Assembly (NCBI GenBank): GCA_023213395.1
Contig: CM041465.1
Coordinates: 32,247,741-32,311,740 of the forward strand
Length of the DNA stretch: 64,000 nt
DNA from: Cycas panzhihuaensis
Taxonomy: Eukaryota; Cycadophyta
Reading direction: 5' to 3'
Below are positions 38,141-53,280 of the stretch, piece after piece. Numbering within the stretch: the stretch's first letter is position 1; the number at the start of each line of letters is the position of its first letter. The notes below the pieces were generated by a model. That model made no database searches. It saw nothing but the letters and a program-made list of their open reading frames with translations, and was not told the DNA's origin. The translations under genes and the position numbers were made by a program.

Positions 38141-39019
38141 ATGACATTTACAATCATGGAGGATAATGATGTGGTTATATATGCTCCTAAAACAAATGAA
38201 TATTACTTAAGGGATTTGTTTCTTCCAGTACCTAAGTGTAATGGTGAAGACTACTTCTTTTGGACAATTAAAATGAGATGTTTATTCATAACTAGAGGTT
38301 TGTGGAAGATTGTTACTGATAAATATGATATCCCTAAGGATGAAGAAGAAAAGGAAATGCTTGAGAAGAAAGATAGAAAAGAATTCATTATGATTCGAGT
38401 TGCATTCAATGAGGTTGATCTTTCTTCCATATTCCATTTTGTCATTCCTATGATTCTACATGCAAGTAATGCTAAAGAAGCTTGGGATTTTCTAAAGGAA
38501 GTATTTGAACAAACCCCTGAAGAGACACAATGAATGATTGAAAAGGTAATTAAGGCTAGTTATGGTTATGGTAGAGGTACAACAAATGAAGAAAATATCA
38601 TCAACATTGATGAAACAACATGTCAAGATGAAGAAGGTATGAGTATTGATGACATTTCTATTGAATGTAAAGAAACAATGGTTGAATGCATTGATGAGAC
38701 TACAACTACTAATAAAGACATTGAAAGTGATGAGTTGATAAAGGCTTATATAAATGACACTATGATTTCAAGAGAGATTGAATATGAATCCTATGGTTCT
38801 ATAAAGCACGAGTATTATATTGATGATATTCCTACTTTGAGTATTGATTCAAGTTTGAATGATATTTCTTCTTTGAGTATTGTTTCAAGTTCAAAGAGTA
38901 TGCAAGTTGATCAAGACTCCACTCCTAAGGTTGAAGAAATCATTGTTGTACATTGTGTTCAAGAGTTTATACAAGATAATGATGACAGGCAAGTTGTGAT
39001 TGAAGATGGTTATTTATAG
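38141..39019 (+). pseudogene. Element G Gag-like protein with acidic C-terminal extension (one in-frame TGA)
   Basis: First part, 38141-38530 (130 codons): a copia Gag N-terminal region with the signature VPKCNGEDYFFWTIKMRCLF, then GLWKIV, and a UBN2-like end NAKEAWDFLKEVFEQTPEE. A single TGA (38531-38533) is followed in the same frame by 161 open codons to a TAG at 39017. This second part is not Gag-like: no zinc knuckle, strongly acidic, rich in Ser, Asp, Ile and Thr, with repeated words such as DDI, SLSI and SS. If the TGA is a recent mutation, or is read through, the product would be about 292 residues. The start at 38141 is the first in-frame ATG; a second Met 6 codons later (MEDND) is equally likely. 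Confidence 0.8.
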
Positions 39020-39306
39020 GATCTACATCAAAATAAGGCTAGACCAGGCACAATGAAGAATCATGATTTGCACTTGCTAGAGCTGCTACATAAACATCAT
39101 CACTACAGGATTGAAGATGTAAATCGTCGAGGATATTATCTTACAAAGGCATCAGTACAAAATTGAAGATGAAAATCGAGATGAAGACATCATTCTGTAG
39201 TAAAGACATCACTACAAGATCAAAGACAAGGATCAAGTTGAAGACATAATTTTCAAGACATTTCCAAGGACAAGGCATTATAAGTACAAATAACCCAAAT
39301 GTGTAT
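39020..39306 (+). other. 3' untranslated part of element G
   Basis: Imperfect short repeats of GAAGACATCA/GAAGATGAAAAT type lie at about 39110-39220. This kind of sequence is often seen before the polypurine tract of plant copia elements. Confidence 0.6.
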
Positions 39307-39316
39307 TAAGGGGGAG
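39307..39316 (+). promoter_or_regulatory. Polypurine tract of element G
   Basis: AAGGGGGAG immediately before the 3' LTR. Confidence 0.93.
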
Positions 39317-39538
39317 TGTTAGAATATTAATGCACATTTGATTTGTCGCACATGCAAGTGGGTCCTACTCTTCCATCATGAGTTGTATTATAAATACACA
39401 ATATAGTGTATCATATTGAATGCTATTATAAGGATGTTTTATTAATACAATTTGAGGTACCTTAAGGGTACCGTTTGATTCTGTGGAGGTGTTCTGTTTT
39501 GTTTGTCAATATCTTATTGCAGGTTCTATTTTCTAACA
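39317..39538 (+). repeat. 3' LTR of element G
   Basis: 222 bp, same length as the left LTR with 12 substitutions and no indel. Followed by target duplication ATTGG. Confidence 0.97.
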
Positions 39539-42150
39539 ATTGGTTTCTTACTCAGATGGTATTTGTAAAGGGTGTATGTATGGCAAGCTTCACTGTTATT
39601 CTTTTGCTTGGGAAAATGCTTGGAGAGCCAAGTAGAAGTTAGAGCTTGTACATTCAGATATAATGGGCCCTCTCCCAAACCTTTCTATATTAGGAGCTCG
39701 TTATACCCTTGTATTTGTAGATGATTACACTAGGAAGGCTTGGGTTTACTTTCTCAAAAATAAGTTAGATATGTTTAATTGATTTCATGACTAGAAAGAA
39801 GTAGTAGAAAATGAAAGTGATAAGAGGATTAAGTTATTAAGAAGTGATAATGGCAAAGAATACGATAATTATGGATTTAATCAGTTCTATCATGATCATG
39901 GTATAAAGTAGGAATTTGCAATCCTGTATACCCCATAATAGAATGGAGTTGCTAAATGAAAGAATTGTACTATAATGGAGATGGTGAGGTGTATGGTGCA
40001 TGCTAAAAACCTACCATCGTTGTTTTGAGTAGAGGTTGTGGTGATTACTATTTATATTTTAAACTAGGTACCTACTCAGGTAGCTTGCATCATGACCCCT
40101 AAAGAGAAATAGACTAGTTGAAAGCATGCCATTAGCCATTTGAGAACCTTTAGGTGTATTAGATATGCCCACATCCTAGATGATACTCATAAGAAGTTAG
40201 ATTAGAAGAGTCTAAAGTGCATATTCATGGGATATTGTGATTAGAATAAAGCTTATAGGAAGAAGACTGTGGTTAATTGAGATGTAAATTTAATGAGTTC
40301 TCAATGTATCATGTTGATGGATCATCAAAAGAGCTTTTTTACCCTCCCTTACTCTAATTCCTAGATTCATCAGAATTCGATGACCCAGTTGTTGGAATTC
40401 TTAAGAAAGCTGGATCAAGCAGGATGAGTAATAGTAAGAAGCTGCCATGAGAAGAAGTAGCTCTAGCAACGCATCCTTCTATACCTTTTCGAGTAAGGAA
40501 GACTATCAAAGATTTTGATGTGATAACACAAACCTTGAGTAATGATAGAAGAACAAGAAGTCAACATACAAGTCAAACTCTACTAGTAGACACCAATAAC
40601 TCTAGTGATCCTGATTCATTTGATGAGGCTAAAGGATATCCATGTTGGAGAGCTTTGATGGAGGAAGAGTATGGTTCACTAATGAAGAACGATACGTGGG
40701 ATTTAGTCATACTTCCCTCGATAAAGAACCTTGTTGGATATAAGTGAGTCGATAAGACGAAGTTCCACTCTGATGGAGAGGTGGACAAGTATAAGGCCAA
40801 ACTTATCACTCAAGATTTCAAGTAAAAAGAAGGAATTGACTATGAGGAGATGTTTACACTAGTCTCTAGAATGATGATGGTCTAATTGATTATTTACTTT
40901 GTAGCTACTCATAGTTAGGAGTTACACCAAATGGACATCAAGTCTGCATTCCTTAATGAAGATCTAAAGGAAGAGATATATATGTCACAGCCTTTGGGAT
41001 TCAATGAGAAAGACTAGGAGCATCTTATTTTCCAGTTGAAGAAATCAATCTATGGCCTAAAACAAGCACCACATGCTTGGTATTAGAAAATGGATGCCAA
41101 GTTGAAAACTGAAGGTTTTGAGATTTCTAAACTCGACTCAAATTTGTATATACAAAGAAAGGGGACTTCAATAGTTGCTTGTGTGGTGTATGTAGATGAT
41201 TTAATTATTAACGATAACTATGGAAAGACTATACAAGAAGTCAAGTCTAATTTAGGATTTTCTTTTGACATGAAAGATCTTGAGAGACTTCACTATTTTC
41301 TAGGTATTTAGATCAGGTAGATGGTTGATAGGATTATGTTGTTATAGTCACAGTACATGAAGAACCTACTAAAGAAGTTTAGGATGTAGAATTACAAACC
41401 TATTGTAATACCATGTGTAAGGATGCAAGGTTGCAGAAGGATATGGCTAAACCCTCTATAGATGGAATGAAATATTGCCAGTTGCTAGGAAGTCTAATCT
41501 ACTTGACTCATACTAAACTAGATATCACCTACAGTGTTGGATTGGTCTCCTGCTACATGCAAAATCCTCAAGAGCCTCATTTGGTTATAGCAAAGAAGAT
41601 TTTAAAGTACCTAAAGAGGACAATCAATCTTAGTCTCGAATATTATTAAGGTGAATAAATAAGGTTGCATGGCTACATGGATGTTGATTGGGGAGGAGAC
41701 TCTGACAATCAGAAGTCCACTGCCAAATACCTATTTGGTGTTGGTAATGGGTTTGTTTTGTGGTAGTCAAAGAAGCAGTAAATAGTGGAACTATCTTCTA
41801 TAGAGGCTAAATATCAAGGACTTAGTGCTAGTATGAAGGAAGTTATATGGTTGCAATGTCTCATGGAGTTTCTTAGAGTTTCTAATAGACATCCGATTAT
41901 CTTTGTTGATAATCAAAATATTATTCGTCTATCAAAGAATCTAAAGTTTCATACGTGTATGAAGCATATTAAGATTCAACACCATTATGTTTATGAACAT
42001 ATCAAGCCAGGGAAGTTGTAGGTCAATTATTGTTTGAGTAAATTCTGACTTATGAACGTGTTTACCAAGCCACTTAATGAAGATTAATTTATGAAGATGC
42101 ATACCGGATTAGGACTCACCAATATTATCCTTGAGAGGGGATGTATCGAC
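39539..42150 (+). pseudogene. Element F integrase, RT and RNase H (broken)
   Basis: Resumes the frame of F after element G. Integrase: HSDIMGPLPN, VDDYTRKAWVYF, then RSDNGKEY (Asp codon 39846-39848), and 35 residues later Lys (AAA, 39954-39956) in place of the catalytic Glu, as in B. RT: MEEEYGSLMKNDTWDLV at about 40660, KQAPHAWY, intact YVDD at about 41190, LHYFLGI. RNase H: YMDVDWGGDSDNQKS, FVDNQNIIRLS. Many stops. Confidence 0.9.
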
Positions 42151-42237
42151 AAGAATGAAAAAGCTGTAAGATAGTCCTAGCCTCCATGATACAACTATTA
42201 CAATTTTCAGGCTCCCTACATTCATATTAAAGGAAGA

Positions 42238-42592
42238 TATTAACATGGTAGTTATTTGTTAAACCATAGATTAATGTTAATGTGATTTAACTAAGGTGAT
42301 TAAGTGGAAAGGTGCGAGTTATTCGGATGGTCATAACCCTAATCGGGTGACACCTCTTAGAAGAGTATAAAAGCCTTGAGCCCTTATGTATTCAATGTAT
42401 CAAATCATTGTGGAATAATAAATATGATCCAGAAAGATCTTTTATGGTGGGTTTTTTCCCAAAAGGGTTTTCCTACGTAAATCGTATGTACTGTGTATCT
42501 ATATTCTATGTGTATTTTTTTATTTGCTTGCTATGTATGATTAAAGATTCTACAGATAGGAACATACATGTATGATTTCATGTTCCTGAATA
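42238..42592 (+). repeat. 3' LTR of element F
   Basis: Preceded by purine tract AAAGGAAGA (42229-42237) and starts TATTAACATGG. It aligns throughout with 33397-33752. Confidence 0.93.
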
Positions 42593-45049
42593 ATTACATG
42601 TACACTTTCTTAGTCAAATCACCATTTAGAAAGGTATTTTTGATATAAAGCTATATGATGTCTATTTGAATTATGCTACTATGACTATGATTGTTTGCAT
42701 AATAATTAGTTTGACTATTGATGAAAATGCTTCCTCATAATCAATACCTTTTATTTAAGCATAACCTTTTGATACTAGTTTTTCCTTATATCTTTCAACT
42801 ATACCGTCAAAGTTTTCTTTTATTTTGTATACCTATTTGTAGCTAATAATGAATTTGTTTATAGTAGCATCTGCTAATTCCCAGGATTTATTCTTCTTAA
42901 TGGCATTGATTTCAATATCAATGGCTTCTTGTCATTCTAAATAATCACATGCTTCTGAATAATTTTGTAGTTTAACAAAGCACATCAAACTTTGGTGTCT
43001 TTGTGATCTAGTTCTTCATTTAAATTTATAACCTTTTGATATTTCAAGAGTTTTGATGTATCACTTGGGTAACTTTCATGATGTTACATCACAGCTTCTT
43101 TGAGAAGAGTTTTATTCATCTTCATTTTTTTTTTCTAGGATTCTTTGCTCATTGCCTTCCTAAATTTCACTATCTAATGTATCTTTCTCTGTAGTAGTGA
43201 CTTTAGAGATTTTTTTAAATGATACATACACCCATGTATTTTCTTCGGTCTACCTATGTATTATCTTCTTCTTCTTTTTGTTTTATTCATCAAAAGTCTC
43301 TACTAGCATAGATCCTGTTTGCTTTTAGATCTATATATCTATATGCCTTAGATTTGTTCCTATATCTAATCATAATGTATTCAATGCTTTTATCATCTAG
43401 CTTTGTTCTTTTCTTATTAGGAATGTAAACATAAGCTTTACTATTGAAGAGTTTAAGATGACTTATATATGGTTTTCTCTTAGTCCAAGCTTGTTTAGGA
43501 GTTATCTAGGCCAAAGCTTATGGAAGACTTCTATTAATGGGGTATATTTCTATATTGATTATTTTAGACCAATATCTTTTTGTTATTTCCTTTTTGCTTA
43601 TTATACTTCATATCATTTCCATTATTATTTTGTTCATACATTCAACTACTCCATTTAGTTACCTATTTTTGTATCCTATTTATTTAACAAAAGTGATAAA
43701 AGTCATTTGAGATGTATTCTCCTCTTCTACTAAGTTAGAGAATTTTGATTTTACATTTATTTTCTAATTTAATCTATGCCTTAAATTCTTTGAAGTAATC
43801 TAAAACTTTTGATTTACTAAAAATAAAATTGAATGATGTTTTTCTGGAGAAATCTTTAATGAAGATGAGAAAATAGCTTGCTCCATTTACTAAAATTGGC
43901 ATTGTTAGCCCATATAAGTCAATATAGTATATTCTAACTTTTTATATATGATCCATATGCTTTTCTGGAAAATTGTTTGGTGTTGTCTACTATATCAAAA
44001 TTATTTAATAATTCTATTAGTCTATTTATAATATGTCTATATTTAGAATGCTAAATTTCATTAGTGGGGCTATTAGTGGTAAGAGATTTTATAGAATAAA
44101 TATATAGAATAGGGCTGGAAATTAATCTATAGAGATTATCAATTTCCACTCCTTCTACAATTACAATCTCATTATTTTTTATGTCATGAATGTGACAGCT
44201 TCTATCTTAGTTAAAGATGACTCCAAGTCCTATTTCTTTTAATTGGGATATAGACAAAAGATTTCTTTTTATGCCAAAAATATAAAGGACTTCTCTATTT
44301 TTTAAATTTTACCATTAATTGAGACAATAATAGTACTTTTCCCTTTTATTTATAAAGGAAAGATATTACCAATCTTTATAATTTTGTTGATGAAGTATGG
44401 TCTCAACATTTCAAACCATTCTCTTCTTCTAGTCATATAATTTGATGCTCTAGAGTCTATGTACTAGTCTTCATTTTTATTAATGCACATGGATAAAGTT
44501 ATAGTAAAGGTAGTTTCTTTATCTTCTTCTTCCACCTATTTATGGCCGTATTTCCTTCAGCTCTCTTTCCTGTCTAGATATTAACCTATTTTTATGGACA
44601 ATGATTTGAAGAGTGTTATATTCTTCCATCATAATAATAGTTTGGTAAATTTTACATTCTACAGTCACTAACTAGATGCACACACCTTCCATATTAGAAA
44701 CATACTTTAGATTCTCTAAGTATATATCTGTCTCTCCTATTTGACATCCATGGAGCTCTCCCTCATCCTTCAAGAGACCAAGTTGATCTAGTTGAAGTCC
44801 TAGGCCATCCTCTAGTAGATCTTTTACATCCTCACATTATATTTCTAGATCACCCTATACTTTCTAGGCTTAGTTTAAGAGAAATATTTTCTCAATGTTA
44901 GTTTCTTCTTTATACATTTTTTTCCTTTATTTTTATTGTAACATGTGCCCTGTTAAAGTGTCAAATGATATATTTATTAGATGTCCACCTATGTTAAATG
45001 TTTTTACCATAATATCAAATGATTTTGATAATTTATTAATAGTTAAGTG
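42593..45049 (-). pseudogene. Element E, middle piece: copia gag end, protease, integrase, RT start
   Basis: Read on the minus strand from 45049 down: Gag (TINKLSKSFDIMVKTFNIGG), a protease region with DSRASNYMT in place of DSGASxHMT (about 44430-44460), integrase (about 43450-44050) and RT N-terminal half (KGIDYEEAFSSIVKL, then NGDLTKKVYM at 42600-42760). The sequence continues into the left piece across element F and starts from the right piece across element H. Stops are numerous. Confidence 0.88.
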
Positions 45050-45453
45050 TGCTAAATTAGTGAGTAGGATCATAAAATATATGTGCATATAATAGTAAAG
45101 TAGAAAGCAAGGAATAACTACAGATCAATGCGCATTAGATGCATCAAACTATGATCATCAAATTACTTGAATGATCATTCTTAATTCTAGTAAAGCTTCA
45201 CCATATAAAAAATATTATATATAAATGAGGGGGATCATGCTTACTTTATAAGCATTCAAAACCCAAATACATAAATGTGATTAGCTGATATAATAGGCTA
45301 ATATTATTAGCCCATTATGTGACAAGTGGGCAGACCCAACCTAAATCTAAATTATAATTTACTTATACAAAGAGAGATACACCCTATGTTACATTTGGTA
45401 CATAATACATGAAAAATACATTTATAATAGAGATGTCAATAAATGTTTTAATA
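45050..45453 (-). repeat. 3' LTR of element H
   Basis: On the minus strand it follows a purine-rich tract (AAGTGAGGGTA) that marks plus-strand priming. It aligns end to end with 52473-52876. Confidence 0.93.
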
Positions 45454-48400
45454 CCCTCACTTAATAACAGATCCATTTGTCATGATGTTGAAACCTTTCA
45501 AACTTTGGTTTCCTAAGTGATTTGGGGAAGATATCTATCATTTGATCTTCAATTGGCCAATACATTAAGTCAACTTCTCTATTTTGTACATGCTCATGGA
45601 TGAAGTGATGATGGACCTCTATGTGTTTGATTTGAGCATGGAAGATAGGATTCTTGGTCATCTTCACCACACTTTGATTGTCACAAAAGAGAGTAGTAGC
45701 ATGGGTTTGTTGAAGTCCAAGTTCAGTAAGAATCATGTGTAGCCAAATCAACTATGTGATAGCATGAATAGTTGCTTTGTATTTGAATTTTATGGAGAAG
45801 AGGGAAGCATTTGATTATTTCTTATAGCTCTGAGAAATAATAATAAAGTTAATGTTGAAGTAGTATCCTAAGGTTGAATGGAATAAGTCTTGGCAACCAG
45901 CCCAATTAGCATAATCCTTTTAAGATAGGATTATCAACTTGGCTATAATCAAGGCCAAACTGAAATGTGCCACATATGTATTTGAGGATTCTAGTGGTAG
46001 CCTTCCAATGAGATACTTTAGGCTATGATATATACCTAGAACGGATCCCAACTACATAAGAAATATCTAATCAAGTTTAAGTGAGGCAGATTAAGCTCCC
46101 AACCAACTATAAGTATAAGGTGGGATCAAAGGGTATCCTTTGCTTATCTAGATTTAACATGGTCTTTATTTCTATTGGTATTAATGAAGTTTTATAGTCA
46201 TCCATTCTAAACTATTTTAGTAGTTCATTTAAGTACTTAGATTATGAAAGGAATATATGACTAGGTTTCTACCACACCTTAATATTAAGAAAATAGTATA
46301 GTAACCTAAGATCTGTCATCTTAAAGTTACTTTTAAATTCTCGTTAGAGTTAAGTTATTTCATCATCATCATTTATAATTATAGCCAAGTTCTCCACATA
46401 AAGCACTATGATAGTGATCAAGTTTCTCTAATCTAAATGTACACGCCTGAATCAAAGGGTGAATAAATAAATCTATTATGTATGAAGAAGACATTAATCT
46501 TGGTATACCAGGTATGTAGTTCTTGTTTCAATCCATATAGGGATTTCCTGAGCTTGTAAACTAGGTGTTATTTATCAAAAATAACATAGTAGGGAGGTTG
46601 ATTCAAGAAAACCTCTTTAGTAAGCTCTCCATTTAGGAAAGCACTCTTTACATCCATTTGGTATATGAGTTGGTTAAATTAATCCATAAGTGATATAACC
46701 AAATGGAAAGTAGTCATGTTGGCAATCAGTGCAAAGATCTCATCATATTCAATCCCCTTTTGTTATTTGAAGCCCTTTGTAACTAATCAAGCTTTGTGAT
46801 ACTCAATGGTACCATCGACATAAAATTTTGTCTTGTAAAGCCAATAATAATCAATTGGATTCTTTCTAGGTGGTAGTTCTATTAGCTCCCATGTTTTATT
46901 ATTAAGGATAGAGTATGTTTCTTCATCTATTATAGCTTTCCACATTTGGTCTTTGATTGCCTTCTTATAGAAGGCCAACAAGTCTCAAGGATACATGTTA
47001 TTAAGGTATAGTTGGTTAAGTGCCTCATTCTAGAGTTTCTTTTGGAAGTAGTGGGAGGAGGAGGTGCATCCTTTATTAGTTGTTATAGCTACTTAGGAGG
47101 TTTTTAAATAATAGTGACCCCCACCTAAAGATCACTAGTTGATATAAGTGGAATTGTAGTGGTAACATCTAAAGTGGATGTTAAGGCTATTGGAACTAAA
47201 GAGAGACTTAGTGTGTAGGATGATGTAGGTGCAAGTGGCTCAAGAATTAGTACAAGAGGAACTTTAAATATATCAACATCTTAATCTACTATAAACTAAA
47301 TATGTTAAGGGTCGAAGTCTTGAGTATCTTCAATAAATATAATATTCGAAGTGGTATACACCTAGTTTCCAATAAGGTCATATATTTTGAAAGCTTTGTA
47401 TCTGGGTACATAGCCAATAAAGATGCTCTTTAGGCTTTTATCATCCAATTTCTTCCTATTCTCCTTGGAGATGAATTTATAAGTTGTACAACTAAATGTC
47501 CTAGACTGAGAGATGGTAGGCTTTATGCCTGACCAAGCTTTCTTGGGAGTGATGTCTCTAACTACTATTATGGAACTTCTATTGGTGAAATAAATAGAAG
47601 TTGATATGGCTTCAACCTAAAACCAAGAAAGGTTAACAACACTCAACATGGCTTTTGCCTTATTCACCAATATTTGGTTTATTCTTTTTGATATACTATT
47701 TTGTTGAGGTGCACATGAGGCCAAGAATTGATGTTTAATTCCACATTATTTACAAAAGCTAGTGAATTGATTAGATATATACTCTCCTATATTATAAGAT
47801 CTAAGCACCTTGATATTCATGTCATTTTCATTTTCCACCTTAGCCTTGAATTCTTTGAACTTGTCAAAGGCTTGAAATTTATTCCTAAGGAAGTAAACCC
47901 ATACTTTCCTATAATAGTCATCAACAAAGGTAATGAAAAATAGGTTCTTATTGAGTGATGGAAGTGACATGGGCCCACAAATATCTGAGGGGACTAATCC
48001 CAATGGTTTTAAGACTTGCCATACTTTCTTTAATAAGAATGTCTATGTATGCTACTTGCCAACTAAGCAAGCCTTATAAATATAGTTGTTTCTCTTTATC
48101 CTTGATAATCCATGTACTATGTGTAGCATATACATGAGGTTTAGGCTCTGAATATTTAGGTGACCTAGGTGTTGGTGCTATAGTTGGTCCTTGGTACTAT
48201 TGGAGGTTGATTTCTCTTTATGATATAAACCTTTACCTTGAACTTATTCAATAGGTGGATCTTCAACTATGACTGCTATGCTCTTATCAAGGTGATTATT
48301 TTATCCCATGGAATAAGACTCTTGTGGTGGAGTAGTGGTAAGGGGAACTCCATCAATTTTTTATAACCCACTATCCTCATGTCCTATGGTAACCAATTGA

Positions 48401-49700
48401 CCTGTGGCATGATTTGTAATGATGCAAATACCTTGGTTGAAGAGAATGTCTAGTTTATTCTTATTAATTTAACTAACTGATAATAGGTTTATTTCCATAC
48501 CAAGTACAAGGAAGATATTGTTGATGTTATGGTAGATGTTTGAATCCTTTAGAGCAATGGGGGTTGTTCTAATCTTAGTCGCATCATATGTGAGATTATC
48601 TCTAAATGTAATAGTTTAGGCCCTTATTAGATGTGTCTCCTCAAGTAGATCTTTGGTATTAGTCATGTAACAAGAGGTATCATAATCAATCAACCAAAAA
48701 TTATCATCATGTTGGGATGACAAGGCTATAAAGAATAAGTTTTAAGAGGTGCCTTAAGTATTAGCAACATTGCCTCTTTATTATAAATGTTGATTGTTCC
48801 TTAAGTTATTGGTTGGTACCTTTGCCTTCTTGCTTAGCGTTGGTTCTAGTTCTACCTCCGGTTCTTATTCTGTTAGAAGTTTTTGCCTCCTTACTATCCA
48901 TTATGGTTCTTAAGGAGTTGTTTGTTATCATATTTTCTTCGACAATCAACTATAAGGTGCTCATTTTTTCCACAATACATATAGGTGACATTTTATCTAT
49001 ACTCCCAGTTCCTTAAAAGTTATGATTATTATGGTTGTTATAGCTATTAGAGCTATTAAGAGATGTTCAAAGAGCCAAAGTATTAAGTAAGGGGTTGCTA
49101 ATGAGTTAATTATTGACATGGCTACTGAGGTGGTTGATTCCTTTCTGAATTCCTAACTGTAAATGAAGGGGTAGAGTCAAAAGTAGATGCCACTCCTTAG
49201 TGATTAACTATATTCTCCTCCTTGAGCAAGAGTCCTTCTAAGGTATTAAAGTCAATTTTGAGAATGGTATTATAGAGTCTAGATACAAAATTATTGTATT
49301 CCATAGGAAGGATATTGATGATACTAGATATTAGGTCATGGTCAGAAGGAGATTCACTAAGGATACTAAGTTGGTTCTAATTATTTTAATTTTAGTAAGG
49401 TGGGCCATTATGATACTAGAAAATGGAATACTAAAGAGGCAATCTTTTAAAGTGATAGACCTTGAGTCTTCTTTTCTCTCATAAAGGGAGCATATGATGC
49501 TCCAAGTCTCATAAGAGATTTTGGTAGTTTCTATGTTTTGATACACTTGGTCTTCTATGACTAGGTGAAGGAATGAAAAGGCAATTTTATTCATAGCTTT
49601 AAATGTTATTAGGGCAACTAGTTCAGGTGGAATTTTTGGTTAAAGTTATTTGGGTCTTGTGTGGGTGAAAGTGGTGTTATATCCCCATTGACATATGCCC
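45454..49700 (-). pseudogene. Element H gag-pol (broken)
   Basis: Copia order on the minus strand. Gag about 48900-49640 (SYETWSIICSLYERKEDSR; zinc knuckle near 48950-49000 with its first Cys changed to Tyr). Integrase about 47400-48200 (VDDYYRKVWVYFLRNKFQAF; the RSDN region reads RSYNIGEY, so the second catalytic Asp is Tyr). RT about 46300-46985 (AIIDEETYSILNNKTWELIE; catalytic box YVEN for YVDD near 46395). RNase H 45460-45760 (FCDNQSVVKMTKNPIFHA). Many stops. Confidence 0.88.
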
Positions 49701-52460
<2,760 letters not shown>

Positions 52461-52472
52461 GCTCTAATACCA
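52461..52472 (-). promoter_or_regulatory. Primer binding site of element H
   Basis: Minus strand TGGTATTAGAGC, directly adjoining the 5' LTR; one change from the initiator-Met-tRNA site, the same change as in element C. Confidence 0.92.
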
Positions 52473-52876
52473 TGTTAAATTAGTGAGAAAGATCATAAAA
52501 CATATGTGCATACAATAGGAAAGCAAAAATCAAAGAACAACTATAGATTAATATACATTAGATACATCAAACTATGATTGTCAAATTACTTGAATAATTA
52601 TTCTTAATTCTAGTAGGACTTTACTGTATGAAAAATATGATATAAAAATAAAGGGGATCATTCTTAATTTATAAACATTCAAAACTAGAATATATGAATA
52701 TGATTGGTTGACCTAATGGGCCAATATGATTGGCCTGTTATATGGAAAGTAGGCAGACCTGGCCTAAATCTAAATTATAATTTGATTATACAAAGAAGGG
52801 TATACCCTATGTTATATTTAGTACATAATCCATGAGAAATACATTTATAATAGAGATGTCAGTAAATGTTTTAACA
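52473..52876 (-). repeat. 5' LTR of element H
   Basis: 404 bp; TG...CA ends on the minus strand. Equal in length to the other LTR. Confidence 0.94.
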
Positions 52877-53280
52877 AGGTGGACAAGATCAGAATAAGCT
52901 ATAGTCTCGCCTACAAAGACTAGACTATTTTTAATCTCAACTATATTAGTTCTAAAATTTGACACACTTTCTCCTTCTTTGAGATTATCCCTATATAATT
53001 ATTCTCCAAGAGATATCATTTGAGCTTCATATTTCTAGCTATAAAATGAGGCTGAAGTTCTCAAAGCCTTTAGAGAGGAAGTGACTAGACCTATGTGGCT
53101 CAATAAGGAATCTCCTACAGATAACATAATTATAGTTAGAGTGATACTATATCTCTCTTTCCAACTAATCACATCCACTATATCAGGGGGGTTTAGACTC
53201 CTTCCATGTGACTATATCCCATGAATTTTTTTACCATTAAGAGTGTTTGCATTTTTAGCTTCCATATGTTATAGTTTTGC
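52877..53280 (-). pseudogene. Element E, right piece: start of copia gag
   Basis: Minus strand from about 53267: MEAKNANTLNGKK, later NLKEGESVSNFRTNIVEIK and FVGETIAYSDLVHL ending at the insertion point of H. The next residues continue at 45049. This is a typical copia Gag helix region; stops and likely frameshifts are present. Confidence 0.8.

Larger units (their letters stand above)
36474..39538 (+). mobile_element. Element G: short Gag-only LTR retrotransposon (TR-GAG type, 3065 bp)
   Basis: Two 222-bp LTRs (36474-36695 and 39317-39538) differ at 12 positions (5.4%). They start TGTT and end ACA, and are flanked by a perfect target duplication ATTGG (36469-36473 and 39539-39543). A perfect primer binding site (36696-36707) and polypurine tract (39307-39316) are present. 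No protease, integrase, RT or RNase H motif occurs between them; the only long frame is Gag-like with an unusual C-terminal part. It must have been moved by enzymes of another element. It sits in element F and is younger than its host, consistent with its lower LTR divergence. Confidence 0.95.
33397..42592 (+). mobile_element. Element F: Ty1/copia retrotransposon of the same family as B, carrying element G
   Basis: LTRs at 33397-33752 and 42238-42592 with flanks ACTAC (33392-33396) and ATTAC (42593-42597), a target duplication with one transition. The LTRs differ at roughly 12% of sites by eye. Protein and LTR sequence follow element B closely. F lies in the RT of element E, whose minus-strand reading resumes on both sides. 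It is interrupted by element G in the pre-integrase region. Confidence 0.95.

Noticed and set aside
38141-39019. Element G frame as a host gene
   Set aside because: It lies between matching LTRs with primer sites and a target duplication, and begins with a copia Gag signature.
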